Shown here one piece after another: positions 12,128 to 21,258 of a DNA stretch of 64,000 bases (positions are counted from its first letter, which is position 1; each line of letters begins with the position of its first letter). This DNA is from Paraescarpia echinospica (Eukaryota; Annelida; Polychaeta; Sabellida; Siboglinidae), in NCBI GenBank assembly GCA_020002185.1, contig JAHLWY010000225.1:51001-115000 (forward strand), in the 5' to 3' direction. The translations under genes and the position numbers were made by a program. Under the pieces are notes generated by a model. That model was not told the DNA's origin and made no database searches. It saw only the letters and a list, made by a program, of their open reading frames with translations.

Positions 12128-12599
12128 TGGATAAGTCCCAAATTTCAAATTTCTCTGTTGTGAGTGGCGTCTTCCCACACAATGAGGCTATTCAAACCAG
12201 CCATAACGAATTTTGCAAATATCCCAATTTTACCTAGTGTGTATTTGCTGTTAAAAAATAAGAGGTTCACTCAAAACAACCTCTGTATTGATTGTAACAA
12301 TTTATCTGAATCAAGTCAATGAAATAAAAGCCTGGCCCAGGCCAGGGCCTATAGTATATATATAGTATATGGCCAGCTAGGCGCTAGTCAGTGTTTCAGA
12401 ATTTCATAATTTTACTCAAGCCAAGGCCAAGCCATTTTTTTTAGATCTTTTCAAAACGTCATATTCATTATAATTATGTTTGAATGTCCTTGAGAACAAT
12501 TAAAACATATAATTAGTGCTTACCAACCAAACACGCCGCGCATATGTGATTGTGCCACTGGATCTCAGATTGGATCACCCGTTTATCGCTCACACTAAA
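12128..12599. other. Spacer, nothing recognised
   Basis: No coding or repeat signal recognised by eye. Confidence 0.45.
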
Positions 12600-12893
12600 A
12601 TAATAGTAATGCCAACAACTCATTCAACTAATATATTCGAATAATGTGATGGGTTGCCATGTAAAGATTAACGACAGTATTATACCTTTTGTACATTGAC
12701 CAACACTACTTCTAAATCATACGTGTTAGCTCAAGAACGATCTCTGCGATTGTGAAGTCGACGCATACAAAATGTGTGTGCATAGCCTCAATCATCTACG
12801 CACCGTGGCGCCACCATTTGTCTCCATTAATATAGCCAAGCTCCGTAAGGTAGAGCCACCGCTGGGCGCTATCGCAACCACAAAGTTTTAGTT
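12600..12893 (+). repeat. Dispersed repeat, copy 1
   Basis: Closely similar over ~250 bp, in the same orientation, to 34,716-34,963. Shared blocks include GGTTGCCATGTAAAGATTAA, ACCAACACTACTTCTAAAT, CACCGTGGCGCCACCATTTG and ACGCTATCGCAACCACAA. Class unknown. Confidence 0.85.
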
Positions 12894-13339
12894 TCCCCGT
12901 TATGGAACTCTTTAATCTTGGCATGTCAAAGTTCTTTAAGCCTGTTTAGCGGATATATTATGTCAAATGTATTATATTTCTGAACTTTCAAACCAGGATG
13001 AGCTTTGGGTGGCCCCTGCGTGAGCAACCAAAATTGGTCTTAGTGGGGGTTTCCCGTCCCTTTGCTGACACCACTTTTTCATTCACATTAATGTATTGTT
13101 TTTAATAGCTTATTTCGTGTTTGTTTTCTTGTTGTAGTGGAAATAAGGTAACATATTGTTTGCATATTATGATCTTTGTATATTTAATATCGATCAATAG
13201 TGTGTCACTGGGACAAATAAACATTTCCTTCCTTCATTATTTCCTTCCTTATCGGCAGCATCGGCAGTTTGATGGCAGGTTCAGGCTTGTCGGACTTGCT
13301 TGAAACGGTATTTACGGTGTGAATGCAGTGATACACATT
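12894..13339. other. Spacer, nothing recognised
   Basis: No coding signal with support. Its left border is the end of the dispersed repeat. Confidence 0.45.
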
Positions 13340-14640
13340 ATGTCGGGGAAGGCTGTTTCAAGAGCTCTAAGAGGACACTTTTTAGCTGAAGCATCACTCA
13401 TGGCCAGATTCATAGAAGCGGTGCTTCCGAGGAAATCAAGTTAGGGCGGCGACGGTGATCCTGTCGTGGTGCATCACAGGACAACCTTGAAATGGGTAAC
13501 GAAGATAGGGGAGACTTCACTTTAGAGGATGAAAGTGAGAAAGTTTCCCGTGATGCTTACTCGGAATGTCACGAGGAGCTTGATATAACGTTGGATGAAC
13601 TTGATTGCGATTTACACGAATCCACCAAGAGTCTGAATGAGACTGAAGTACAAGAGCTCCGTTGGTTCTACGAACAGCTTTGAAATCACGAAATCGATGT
13701 TGAGAGTACTGGCGAGTCAGCTCTTCTCCTGAAGCTGAAAAACATCGTGAAAGACATCAAGTGTGAACAAAAGAAATGTTGAAGAACAAAACAATTGTGG
13801 CTGATATACATGGAGTACATCGACTCTTTAAAGCTGTTCATTCGTGCAGAGAGGATAGGTAGCTGGAATATGCATATAATTACAGTTAGTCGAATGTTGA
13901 ACTGATTTGCTGCCACCAGCCACATCAACAGCGCCAAGTGTTCGCATGTATCTCTAGTGGATGTTAGAGATGCCTTCTAACCACGCCTGGTTGTATGTAC
14001 AATTTTCAGAGCATGGGTACCACACGATGCGTCGCAGCGATCGTTACTGGGCCGGCTTGTGGACATATTTCACAATTGAACATGTAATGATGCTATATAT
14101 AATGAGCCGAGGAGGGTTAACTGGAGGACGAGGGATCGCAGAGACCGTGGGATTGCTATGGGTATACAGTATGCATAAGTGTGCACGAGGCCATGACCGA
14201 CGTCACAGGACTTGTCCACAGAACTAGTGAGCAGCACGTGGAGCTGGGAGCGCCCGCTGTAATCGAGATTTTGAGGATTTGAACATAATCTTCAACTGGC
14301 TTGCTCAGCATGATCCCTTTGATGTTCAGAGGCACGAAGTGAGGTCGCTGTCACTAGAGTTAACTGCTACCGATAGTGACGGTGTCAATTGTAGCGATGT
14401 CGAAGAAGTTGGTTTGTCGCTCCAAGAGATTTACAACGTTAAATTTGACGAAAGGAATCATGATCGATTAGCAGACGGTGCATTTATTCTGTTTTCATGA
14501 GTGCTGGTCCTTCTAGAACGATACGAAGAAACAGCATCCTACTTTCAATACGAGCTTACTCCGTCCCCGACATCTCTGTTCAAACACTTTGCCATGCGTA
14601 AGCCGAATAAGGCAATTTTGGCTAACAGATAGACTAGTGT
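13340..14640 (+). pseudogene. Frameshifted copy of an intronless invertebrate orphan protein family
   Basis: Concatenated forward frames give an ordered series of motifs with no introns. MSGKAVSRALRGHFLAEASL is at 13,340. An acidic segment DITLDELDCDLHES is at ~13,585. EYIDSLKLFIRAERIGSWN is at ~13,812-13,870, HGYHTMRRSDRYWAGLWTYF at ~14,008-14,070, and SRGGLTGGRGIAETVGLLW at ~14,105-14,160. WLAQHDPFDVQRHEVRSLSL is at ~14,291-14,350, then DGVNCSDVEEVGLSLQEIYN, then SYFQYELTPSPTSLFKHFAM, ending near 14,635 with MRKPNKAIL. From memory, this motif order recurs in uncharacterised multi-copy proteins of molluscs and cnidarians. I do not know a function, though the copy number suggests a mobile-element association. 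At least four stops or frameshifts break the frame. Transposon copy 1 is inserted ~200 bp downstream. Confidence 0.7.
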
Positions 14641-14839
14641 ACGAAAGGTGTTGGGCCTCTATGTGGCTGCTCCATATAGCAAGCTTTTATACATTTTTAC
14701 CAGTTTTCAATTTCGATACAGCATTACACTTTTTACAGTTGTTATATGAAGGTATTAGATCGACGATGGACTATGTTGTTTTGGGAAATGTTTAGTGACT
14801 CTATAGTATTTTAGTAATTTATACCTGTACAGTGAACTG

Positions 14840-14845
14840 TACCTG
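14840..14845. repeat. Left 6-bp target-site duplication of transposon copy 1
   Basis: TACCTG directly abuts the terminal TATGGAACG; the same hexamer follows the right terminus at 30,980-30,985. TACCTG also occurs by chance at 14,822. Confidence 0.8.
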
Positions 14846-14884
14846 TATGGAACGATATTAGGGCCATAATTCCACAATGCTACA

Positions 14885-14964
14885 TTGTTGATTTCTGACT
14901 TTCGATTATCCTTTTACGCCGAGATTGTCGAATTATGACTTTCGATTATCCCTTTACGCTGTCA
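14885..14964 (+). repeat. Subterminal direct repeat, 2 x 40 bp
   Basis: Two units with the core GACTTTCGATTATCCNTTTAC start at 14,885 and 14,925. Mirrored at 30,861-30,942, and present near the ends of copies 2 and 3 (39,140-39,225; 40,200-40,285; 53,795-53,880). Position and duplication suggest transposase-binding sites; this is inference. Confidence 0.7.
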
Positions 14965-15016
14965 TTGTGCAAGATTTTTGTCAAATAATTAACTAGAATG
15001 GCGTTTGGTCAAATAT

Positions 15017-15112
15017 TTCTCCAAAAGATTTTCTCCAAAATATTTTCTCCAAAATATTTTCTCCAAAATATTTTCTCGAAACGAAGTTCTCCAAACGAAG
15101 TTCTCCAAACGA
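15017..15112 (+). repeat. 14-bp minisatellite (TTTTCTCCAAAATA units)
   Basis: About four units of 14 bp grade into two ACGAAGTTCTCCAA units. Fewer units occur in the right arm (30,735-30,810) and at 53,680-53,745; the array is missing in copy 3. Confidence 0.85.
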
Positions 15113-15218
15113 TAATCTGGCACAAATTGGACTCAGTGACCTAAGCTAAGCTAATATGTGCTGCCCCCTAGCGAACTACACCAACTTGCAAATACTGAAG
15201 TATCCCTTGCAAGTCAGG

Positions 15219-15244
15219 CCAAAGCAATTATATAATTGCTTTGG
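15219..15244. repeat. Perfect 26-bp palindrome in the X-side arm
   Basis: The half-site CCAAAGCAATTAT is followed by its exact complement. Identical palindromes lie at 30,609-30,634 and 53,541-53,566; copy 2's left arm has a damaged version near 40,346-40,375. Confidence 0.95.
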
Positions 15245-15335
15245 TCAGGCCTTGCTGTCAGTCACCAACGTCACGTCGTAGTGTACAGAAAACTTATATG
15301 AAGCATTTTTCACCCACATTATGACCTGTTTTATC

Positions 15336-15424
15336 AATGTTGGAGTTTAAAAGAACTCAAAGATGAACGGAAGAAACGAAGTGCCAAGCAGTCTGCCGGA
15401 AAACGCGAATTGAATGTCGGGTAG
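15336..15424 (+). CDS. Possible 5' exon inside the terminal repeat (Lys/Arg-rich), degraded here
   Basis: The frame reads LKELKDERKKRSAKQSA, a basic, probably helical stretch, ending near a GTAGGT that could be a splice donor. The same exon is cleaner in copy 2's left arm (ends 40,550, CAG|GTAGGT) and in copy 3 (ends ~39,602). Right arms carry it on the reverse strand (30,420-30,520; 53,340-53,450). No acceptor or start codon is assigned and no homologue is recognised. It may instead be non-coding arm sequence. Confidence 0.3.
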
Positions 15425-16503
15425 GTTGGTACTGTTTGTGAGCGATAATTCATGATGTTTCGAAAACTGTCAATACTAATAATTACTCGTACTATAACGT
15501 GTACAATTAATTGAATATTATTAACGATATAGCCGAGCATCGGAACCGTGTGCCTCAGCGTTAAAGATTCGAGCATTGAACGGGCATGCGCCAGTCATCA
15601 CGTGTACGTTTGCTCTCGCTTCCGCTAAATATGGCAATAGAGCATAGCGTAGTTTTATTTGGGATCAACGTTGGCGATACGGAACATCCTTTGAAAATCA
15701 CATTTTATAAACTAATTATGACCAATAATATATTAAGTTGTGCAATTAATTAGTTTGGCTGACTAAAAAGTATTTTTTATAATATTGAATGCTATTGGAC
15801 ATTTTAAAACCATGCCATGCTTGTCGTCATGCAAACTGATTATTAAGTCATTTTGAACTTCTTTTGATATAGACAGAATGTATTGAACATTAGATTAAAG
15901 TTGTATTCTGACAACGTTCATCTTTTAAATACAAATTTCCAGTGAATCGTCATGCCCCATACAATACATAATTTTCATCAACTCCATATAAATTTTCGTT
16001 CACACAATATGTAATTCTAAGATCCAAATTAAAATTACGTATGCATGTCATGCTTATTTTTTGCAAAAGCGTAATTTATCAAATAACATCAAATGCTAAA
16101 GTGACATCTACGGTAGCAAATATACTCAAATAAATAAATATTGACATTATTGTTTAGGTTGTACATACACCTTAAACTTGTGTAACTCAGAATGCAACTT
16201 TAATCTATGACGAGTAGTTTTTAACATATGACTGATAATTAAAATATAACATTTCAAATGGAGCCTGTGACCTTAAGCCAGTGGCGTTTTAAAGGTTGAA
16301 TTAATATTTTCATTTGATATTTTATAATTACTTTATTGTTAATTAAGATAGCCTAAAGTAAATATTAGATAGTCCTATTACTATTTATATGTAATGTATT
16401 TACATATATTTAAACTGGCTAATGGGTTTATAGTGTCAGTACTTAGACACTGATGCTATTCTGCAACTGTGATTGTATTTATAGCATTACTTGAAATGTT
16501 CTT

Positions 16504-16692
16504 TCACATATCTGTATGCATTATTTCAATAAAATCTTCTTCTGGTGTTTCTACTCTGCTGTTGTCATAACTCATCATAACTAGTATATCATTATTATGT
16601 GTAGAACACATAACAGAGGCGTACCCAGGATTGATATATTTGTGGCTTCCCAAATGGGTATCACAGTAACGCTGGATGTTGCATGCCATCAT
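16504..16692 (-). CDS. Small conserved open frame in the arm (unknown)
   Basis: A 62-codon frame whose C-terminal part is RVETPEEDFIEIMHTDM. It is identical in the mirrored arm (29,167-29,355, +). It recurs with several substitutions and one in-frame 3-bp deletion at 52,088-52,273 (+). It is broken in copy 2's left arm (~41,410-41,605). No family recognised; conservation may only reflect shared ancestry of the arms. Confidence 0.25.
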   Translation of the reverse strand: MMACNIQRYCDTHLGSHKYINPGYASVMCSTHNNDILVMMSYDNSRVETPEEDFIEIMHTDM

Positions 16693-17499
16693 TCACTGTA
16701 CACTGCCGTATGTGGGATTTCTTGGGGGGTTTCTGGGCAACGAGAAAACTCCCCTGGGCACGCACCCGCATAATAACATGAACAATAATAATAATAATGA
16801 CTTCTTTATTTACATACATACATATTTTACAAAACTACTATTGCCCACACATATAGGGCCTACATTAAAATAGTTCTGTATGTCCTTGCCAATACTTATG
16901 CTTTTCGTATAATTATGATACCATAGTTTTATTCCGTTGATATTTTGTTGGCAATTATGTGCATGTATATGCTGTAATTAGACTACACTGCTTTGAGCAA
17001 TTGCTTTTACAAATTACCATGGCTATAGGTGTACTAAAAGTATATTTTATTTATAATAATATGCTTTATTCGCAGTCTCCACACAACATACAAATGCATT
17101 ATTGCGTTCTATAGTTGTGATATTGGCAATAGTTACATATGGCCAGTAAGTAAAATATTGCTGCTACTTGAACCATCAATAAAAAATATAATTTAGAACT
17201 ACAACTGGCATGTAAATCTATATGTCAAAAGTTCTAATACCAGGAACACAATAAGCAAATTACTGTAAATAAACATTTCAGTAGCACTATAATATCTGTC
17301 AAATCCTAACACCATTTGGAACATATTGTTGTAAGAGACACATTTTCTAATAGCATATATTTATGAAAATTACATCATAAAATAGTAAACAAAGTTTTGT
17401 TTATATCATTTGAACATGTTGCGTCGTGCAAATGACTGGTGGCATTACCGAGATAATAATAGTATATATTCAATGTATATGTTCTAGTTGTCTCCAGCG

Positions 17500-17817
17500 C
17501 TTGGCAATGTTCTATTAACTGACTAGTCTGTATTATTGTGGTTACAATGTAATGGTCTTATGAGGTCTCATTCTTTATATGCTGGCACTGAGGGTGGTCA
17601 CTACCAGGGTGCTTGTCGTCCCCAGTGGTTCTTTTACGTCCCAAATTGAGACGGGACCGACATTAATGTGATCACCGAGCCACGAGGGATACACAGTCCC
17701 CAATTTTGAGAGCCATATTTTTACCACAAATATCATGCCTGCTCGGTCCAGGTTTCGAACTCCGAGCACTGGCATGCCAGACGGATGTGCTAACCACTAC
17801 ACTAGCCACACTCTCTG
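17500..17817 (-). repeat. tRNA-derived SINE trapped in the arm (copy 1 left)
   Basis: On the reverse strand the head reads GTGGCTAGTGTAGTGGTTAG (A-box-like), and ~45 bp on GAGTTCGAAACC (B-box-like) in the mirrored copy; here the B box has a substitution. A ~240-bp body shared by all copies follows. The same SINE sits at the same place in every arm of the family, so it was inserted before the arms were duplicated or the copies spread. Confidence 0.75.
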
Positions 17818-18068
17818 TATAATTTGTTTCTGCTGTTGGGATAAATAAAATGCATCCTTACCTTACCTAAAGATGGGAGGGTGTGTTTCTATATTTCATA
17901 AAAACCTTGGAGTAACATACACTATCGAGAGGGATGCGGGGGTACCAGCCCAGCCTGATCAGTGTTTTCTTCTATATCATGAGCAGTCTTACTCCCAAAC
18001 CACTATACTTTATCTTAGTCACATATTGAACATAAGTTGGGATAATGTCATTGTTTTTCATTTTATAG

Positions 18069-18242
18069 GTTAATGAAGAGGAGCTCAGAATGAAACTGCC
18101 GCAGAATAACATGTATAGGGATCAGGGACGTGCATGGTGGTAAGCACCAACTACCCAAATTTACACTGGGGAGTCTAGAGGAATACTTATCCCAGTACGG
18201 AAAGAAGCTGGAGGAAAAGGGGAGGTCTCTACACAAATAAAG
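18069..18242 (+). pseudogene. Arm exon upstream of SWIM exon, X-side copy (frameshifted)
   Basis: Flanked by acceptor TTATAG and donor GTGAGT. The ancestral exon, best seen at 27,137-27,303 (-) and 54,303-54,469 (+), encodes VNEEEL...PKFTLGSLEEYLSQYGKKLEEK and ends in codon phase 2 (AG|). Here an 8-bp insertion (ATCAGGGA) shifts the frame to a stop soon after MYRD, and a second stop lies near the 3' end. Copy 2's X-side exon (50,531-50,704, -) has the same 8-bp insertion. By phase it joins the SWIM exon at 19,138: AG|G gives Arg, followed by LLRYM. Confidence 0.7.
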
Positions 18243-19137
18243 GTGAGTTATCTTAACATTAAACTAAAAGGACTAGGATTAAAGATATATATGCGAATAA
18301 CCACATGAGCTTAGTAGTTTGTACATCCCTGTCAAATATGATACTGCCTCGATGAAATAATAGTTTTCTTTGTCAATGGATACCAGCAGGCTTATTTGTA
18401 AATTTATGTCTTAAAATGTAAGAACAAACATTCGAAACATAACAATAAATTATTTAGGATCAATATTCTGGAATACCCTGCCTCATAAACTTAGAATACT
18501 CCTGACCATTAACCAGTAAAAGAAACCTAACAGCTCCTTACTCGTGAATTATTATTGATATTACATTATATATGTGTCTGGGTAAATATATATAGGTGAA
18601 GCACAATACTGGACCAAAAAAGAGGACTGGACAACAAAAACAAAAAGTCTTAGCTGCTAACCAAGATACATCTACACCTAAAATTAAAGAAGATAAGATA
18701 TCTTTACTCACTGTTATGTGGCGCAATGCCAAGTGAAGTTGATGATCTAAAATATGAGAATGTGAAACCTTTCAGAAATAAAAAAATTGCTTGACTGATG
18801 TATGCTAGTACCTCATCAGAATCCAACCAAGACTTTTAAAATGTTAAGAATGATCAGAGCACTCTGGACGTGAAATGGTGGACACTGTAACTTAAGAAAT
18901 CCACCACATTGTCCACAACCACAATTTTTTTTAAACAACAATAAACCGGCAGAATGCGTTTTTTTGTGTCTCTTCTTTCTTCATGGGCCTAAGATACAGC
19001 ACAAATGTTATCAACAGGAACTGTCCGCAAAGAAGCTGGTTATGGAATAAATATAGCGTAACTTACATGACACCAATTTGGCCCGGTATTGTTCGACTCC
19101 ACAATTTTTTTTATATAATGTACATTGTTTTCTTCAG

Positions 19138-19400
19138 GTTATTGCGGTATATGCGTACCACCACAGACAACACACAAGGAAAGTGGTTTGTGTCAGCTGT
19201 TATATGGGCAGAGATGAGGAAGTCTACCTCTTATAAAGTAGATGTGTCCATGAACAATGATGCGGTGGTGTGAGAAGCACAATGTGAATGTGGTGCTGGG
19301 CAGGGCCCTACAGCTCACTGCAAGCATGTTGCAGCAATTCTGTTCAGCCTGACACTACTGTCAGACAGGAACTATCTTGACAGAAGTGACATGTACACAG
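19138..19400 (+). pseudogene. SWIM zinc-finger exon of the transposon gene (disrupted)
   Basis: Acceptor TTCTTCAG, donor CACAG|GTAAG. In phase with the arm exon it reads LLRYMRTTTDNTQGKWFVSA, then VIWAEMRKSTSYKVDVSMNN, DAVV, a stop (TGA), and EAQCECGAGQGPTAHCKHVA. The CxC...CxH spacing is the SWIM zinc-finger signature, a DNA/protein-binding fold found in MuDR, Zisupton and some exonuclease-associated proteins. The exon should end TEVTCTQ to continue into VLQTFH. That needs a different frame from the SWIM part, so a frameshift lies between ~19,345 and 19,375. Copy 2 (49,372-49,632, -) has a stop at the same codon (TAA) and the same frameshift, plus its own 2-bp deletion. Domain call is strong; function in the element is unknown. 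Confidence 0.82.
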
Positions 19401-19634
19401 GTAAGACGTTTAAAAAAACCAGTTATTTTCTGCATTCAATGTACTATGTACAAATATTGGGGCAACTGTCAATGCACAAAAAAATGGCATTTAGTTTATC
19501 CCAATTTTATACAAATAAGCTGGGTAGTTTCAAGAATGTGACACGCTCTTGTCAACATATCAGCAACAATAAATAAATGAAAGGGTTAAAATGCATATAA
19601 AATTCATAAATGTACACTTTGACTTGACCTGCAG

Positions 19635-19830
19635 GTCCTCCAGACGTTCCATCATGCTATACCTTTTAAAGGAACTCCTATCAAGTCCAGCAGATTACAT
19701 GCAATTCGTGGGAAGGACAATGCGGACCTTATATATGATCCTTGATCAGAGCAACTGCAGAACAACGACTCTACTCCAGACAGGTTCACTCTATTTGACG
19801 AAACAAATCTTATACAGCTTGTATTCCTTT
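19635..19830 (+). pseudogene. Exon downstream of SWIM (VLQTFH exon), with stop
   Basis: Acceptor CCTGCAG. Joined to the previous exon it gives CTQ|VLQTFHHAIPFKGTPIKSS. It continues LHAIRGKDNADLIYDP, then a TGA, then SEQLQNNDSTPDRFTLFDET. From memory, a CT-x-x-LQ-x-FH block immediately after the SWIM finger is typical of invertebrate SWIM-YqaJ proteins. The internal TGA is identical in copy 2 (~48,975-49,139, -). The 3' border is not certain. Confidence 0.6.
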
Positions 19831-19947
19831 TACAGACCAATTGAAAAATAGTTACTTGTCAAAACATGGGCATTAGTGCAGTCTCTGGCTTTATGTATAA
19901 AGCAAATAATACAATGTTGCTTATATCTCTACATATACATATTTCAG

Positions 19948-20064
19948 GAAAGTCAACCAATGCCAGTGATGCAGCTGTTCCCTCCTGCCAATCCACATGC
20001 CCTTGCCAACGACCACAACTACTTGAAGTTAACTCCACATGATCAGTACTTGAAAGATGAAATG
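19948..20064 (+). pseudogene. Exon MPVMQLFPPANPHAL of the SWIM-type gene
   Basis: A 117-bp open exon, acceptor ATTTCAG, donor ATG|GTTAGT, encoding ESQPMPVMQLFPPANPHALA and then NDHNYLKLTPHDQYLKDEM. From memory, the MPVxQLxxPAN..DHxYL block precedes the YqaJ-like nuclease domain in invertebrate SWIM-YqaJ proteins. The nuclease exons themselves (conserved W..R..R..AS motif) are not found in either copy. Copy 2 counterpart: 48,710-48,826 (-), also open. Confidence 0.6.
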
Positions 20065-20154
20065 GTTAGTTATTTCCATGCTTTTCAATTCAATATACAT
20101 ACATGCATCTGTATTTACATAATGTGCTCCATTGAAACAATGCATACGGTTACA

Positions 20155-20480
20155 ATAGAGTGCATTGGCTCAGTGACTAGAACGTTGGACTCTCAATCAA
20201 GAGAACCCGGGTTCGAATTCAGTGCTGCTGTGTTGAACCTTGGGCAAGTTCGTTCACTCTACGTTGCTCCAGTTCACTTAGCCGTATGATTGAGTACCTG
20301 GCTATAGACAGCGGTGGATATTTGTGTACAAATAGCCTTTGTGCATTAATTGCAGCATGTCTGAAAGCTTCCCAGAGAAGTTGAGATGGTGCTCAATCAA
20401 ACAAGTCTGCTAGGGAGTAAAGTGTAAAGTGCTTTGAGCAGTCATCGGGACTGGATACTGCGTTATTATATGAGATTACT
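20155..20480 (+). repeat. tRNA-derived SINE (family 2) in the middle of copy 1
   Basis: The tRNA-like head has A box TGGCTCAGTGACTAGAACG (20,166) and B box GGGTTCGAATTC (20,209). A body with CCTTGGGCAAGTTCGTTCAC and a CAGTCATCGGGACTGGATAC end follows. Also in copy 2 (48,285-48,615, -), so it predates their separation. Confidence 0.85.
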
Positions 20481-21057
20481 TTTTATAAACATTACATCGT
20501 CATAGCACAGAGTCCAACTTACAAACCATTGTGCAATGCAGCTCTGAGCATTTCATTTGAAACTAAAATAAAACAAAATTAAAACTTGAAACAAAGAGGG
20601 GGTTTGTTGTATTGCAATTAATATCAGACTAACTGGTGATAATACAACTATATAGCTTTTTTAAAGCTGCAATATCAGTTCGATTTTTATGCTCCTCGCT
20701 TTTCTGACTAATTTCCCAAAAATCAAAGCTATCAGTTATCCACTATAATATCCTAGTTCATTGGTGCACTTGTGCTACTTCGTTTTGTTGAAATTAATAA
20801 ACAAACTGCGAACTATTTTGAATTTGGTTTTGAGTTGAAGGAGTCGAAACTAGCAACACTTACTTGGACATGCATCTGGAAGTGGAAACTTCATATAATA
20901 ATATCGTGTTCGCGAATTTGGGCGAGACTGACCTCTGACCCTCAAGATTGGTGCCTTGATCAAGCCGTTTTTGTTGATAGTACAGTGTTCGCAAGTGTTT
21001 ATACAACACGTTCTTATTTTATGGCATTTATGCCGGCGATGGGATGTTCCCGGACAT

Positions 21058-21258
21058 ATGCCACCGACTCAGCAAAAAAAGGCCAAATTACGCAGACAGC
21101 GACAGACAGTCAGTATTCGCGTCAGATGGTTTATTTGGGAAAAAACAGTATGGATTTGTGGAACAACACAACTCACAAAAGAAAGAGCTGGAGTAAGACT
21201 AAGAACAGATGCTGCGTTCACAAAACTTCTTCTAGAGAAGCTAGTAATTACAAAGTAG
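21058..21258 (+). CDS. 66-codon open frame MPPTQ, possible first exon (unknown)
   Basis: Starts ATG at 21,058 (MPPTQQKKAKLRRQRQTVSI), continues RVRWFIWEKTVWICGTTQLT and ends KERAGVRLRTDAAFTKLLLEKLVITK-stop. The N-terminus is basic. The WF/IWEK...TDAAFTKLLL pattern looks like a short N-terminal domain. In copy 2 (47,604-47,717, -) the same frame has a nonsense change (CAA to TAA), with MPPTQPKRAKLRRQRQ otherwise preserved. It lies downstream of the SWIM exons in the same orientation, so it is either a separate gene or the start of one. No family assigned. Confidence 0.35.
   Translation: MPPTQQKKAKLRRQRQTVSIRVRWFIWEKTVWICGTTQLTKERAGVRLRTDAAFTKLLLEKLVITK

Larger units (their letters stand above)
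14846..19077 (+). repeat. Left terminal inverted repeat of copy 1 (X-side arm)
   Basis: About 4.2 kb, matched by the reverse complement of 26,271-30,979. The match ends at a GACACCAAT / ATTGGTGTC boundary. In copy 1 this is the arm next to the SWIM exons ('X side'). It carries arm-specific variants also seen in the X-side arm of copy 2 (49,692-53,915), such as an 8-bp insertion in the exon at 18,069-18,242. Confidence 0.92.

Noticed and set aside
15334..15576. 80-codon reverse frame MLESLTLRHTVPM repeated in several arms
   Set aside because: It lies antisense to the more exon-like Lys/Arg-rich frame and is interrupted or shifted in some arms; repetition reflects the arms, not selection.
17740..17816. 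Functional tRNA gene
   Set aside because: The A/B-box region lacks a proper cloverleaf and is followed by a shared SINE body; it recurs in every arm, as expected for a SINE. The same applies to 20,155, 48,555 and 57,985.
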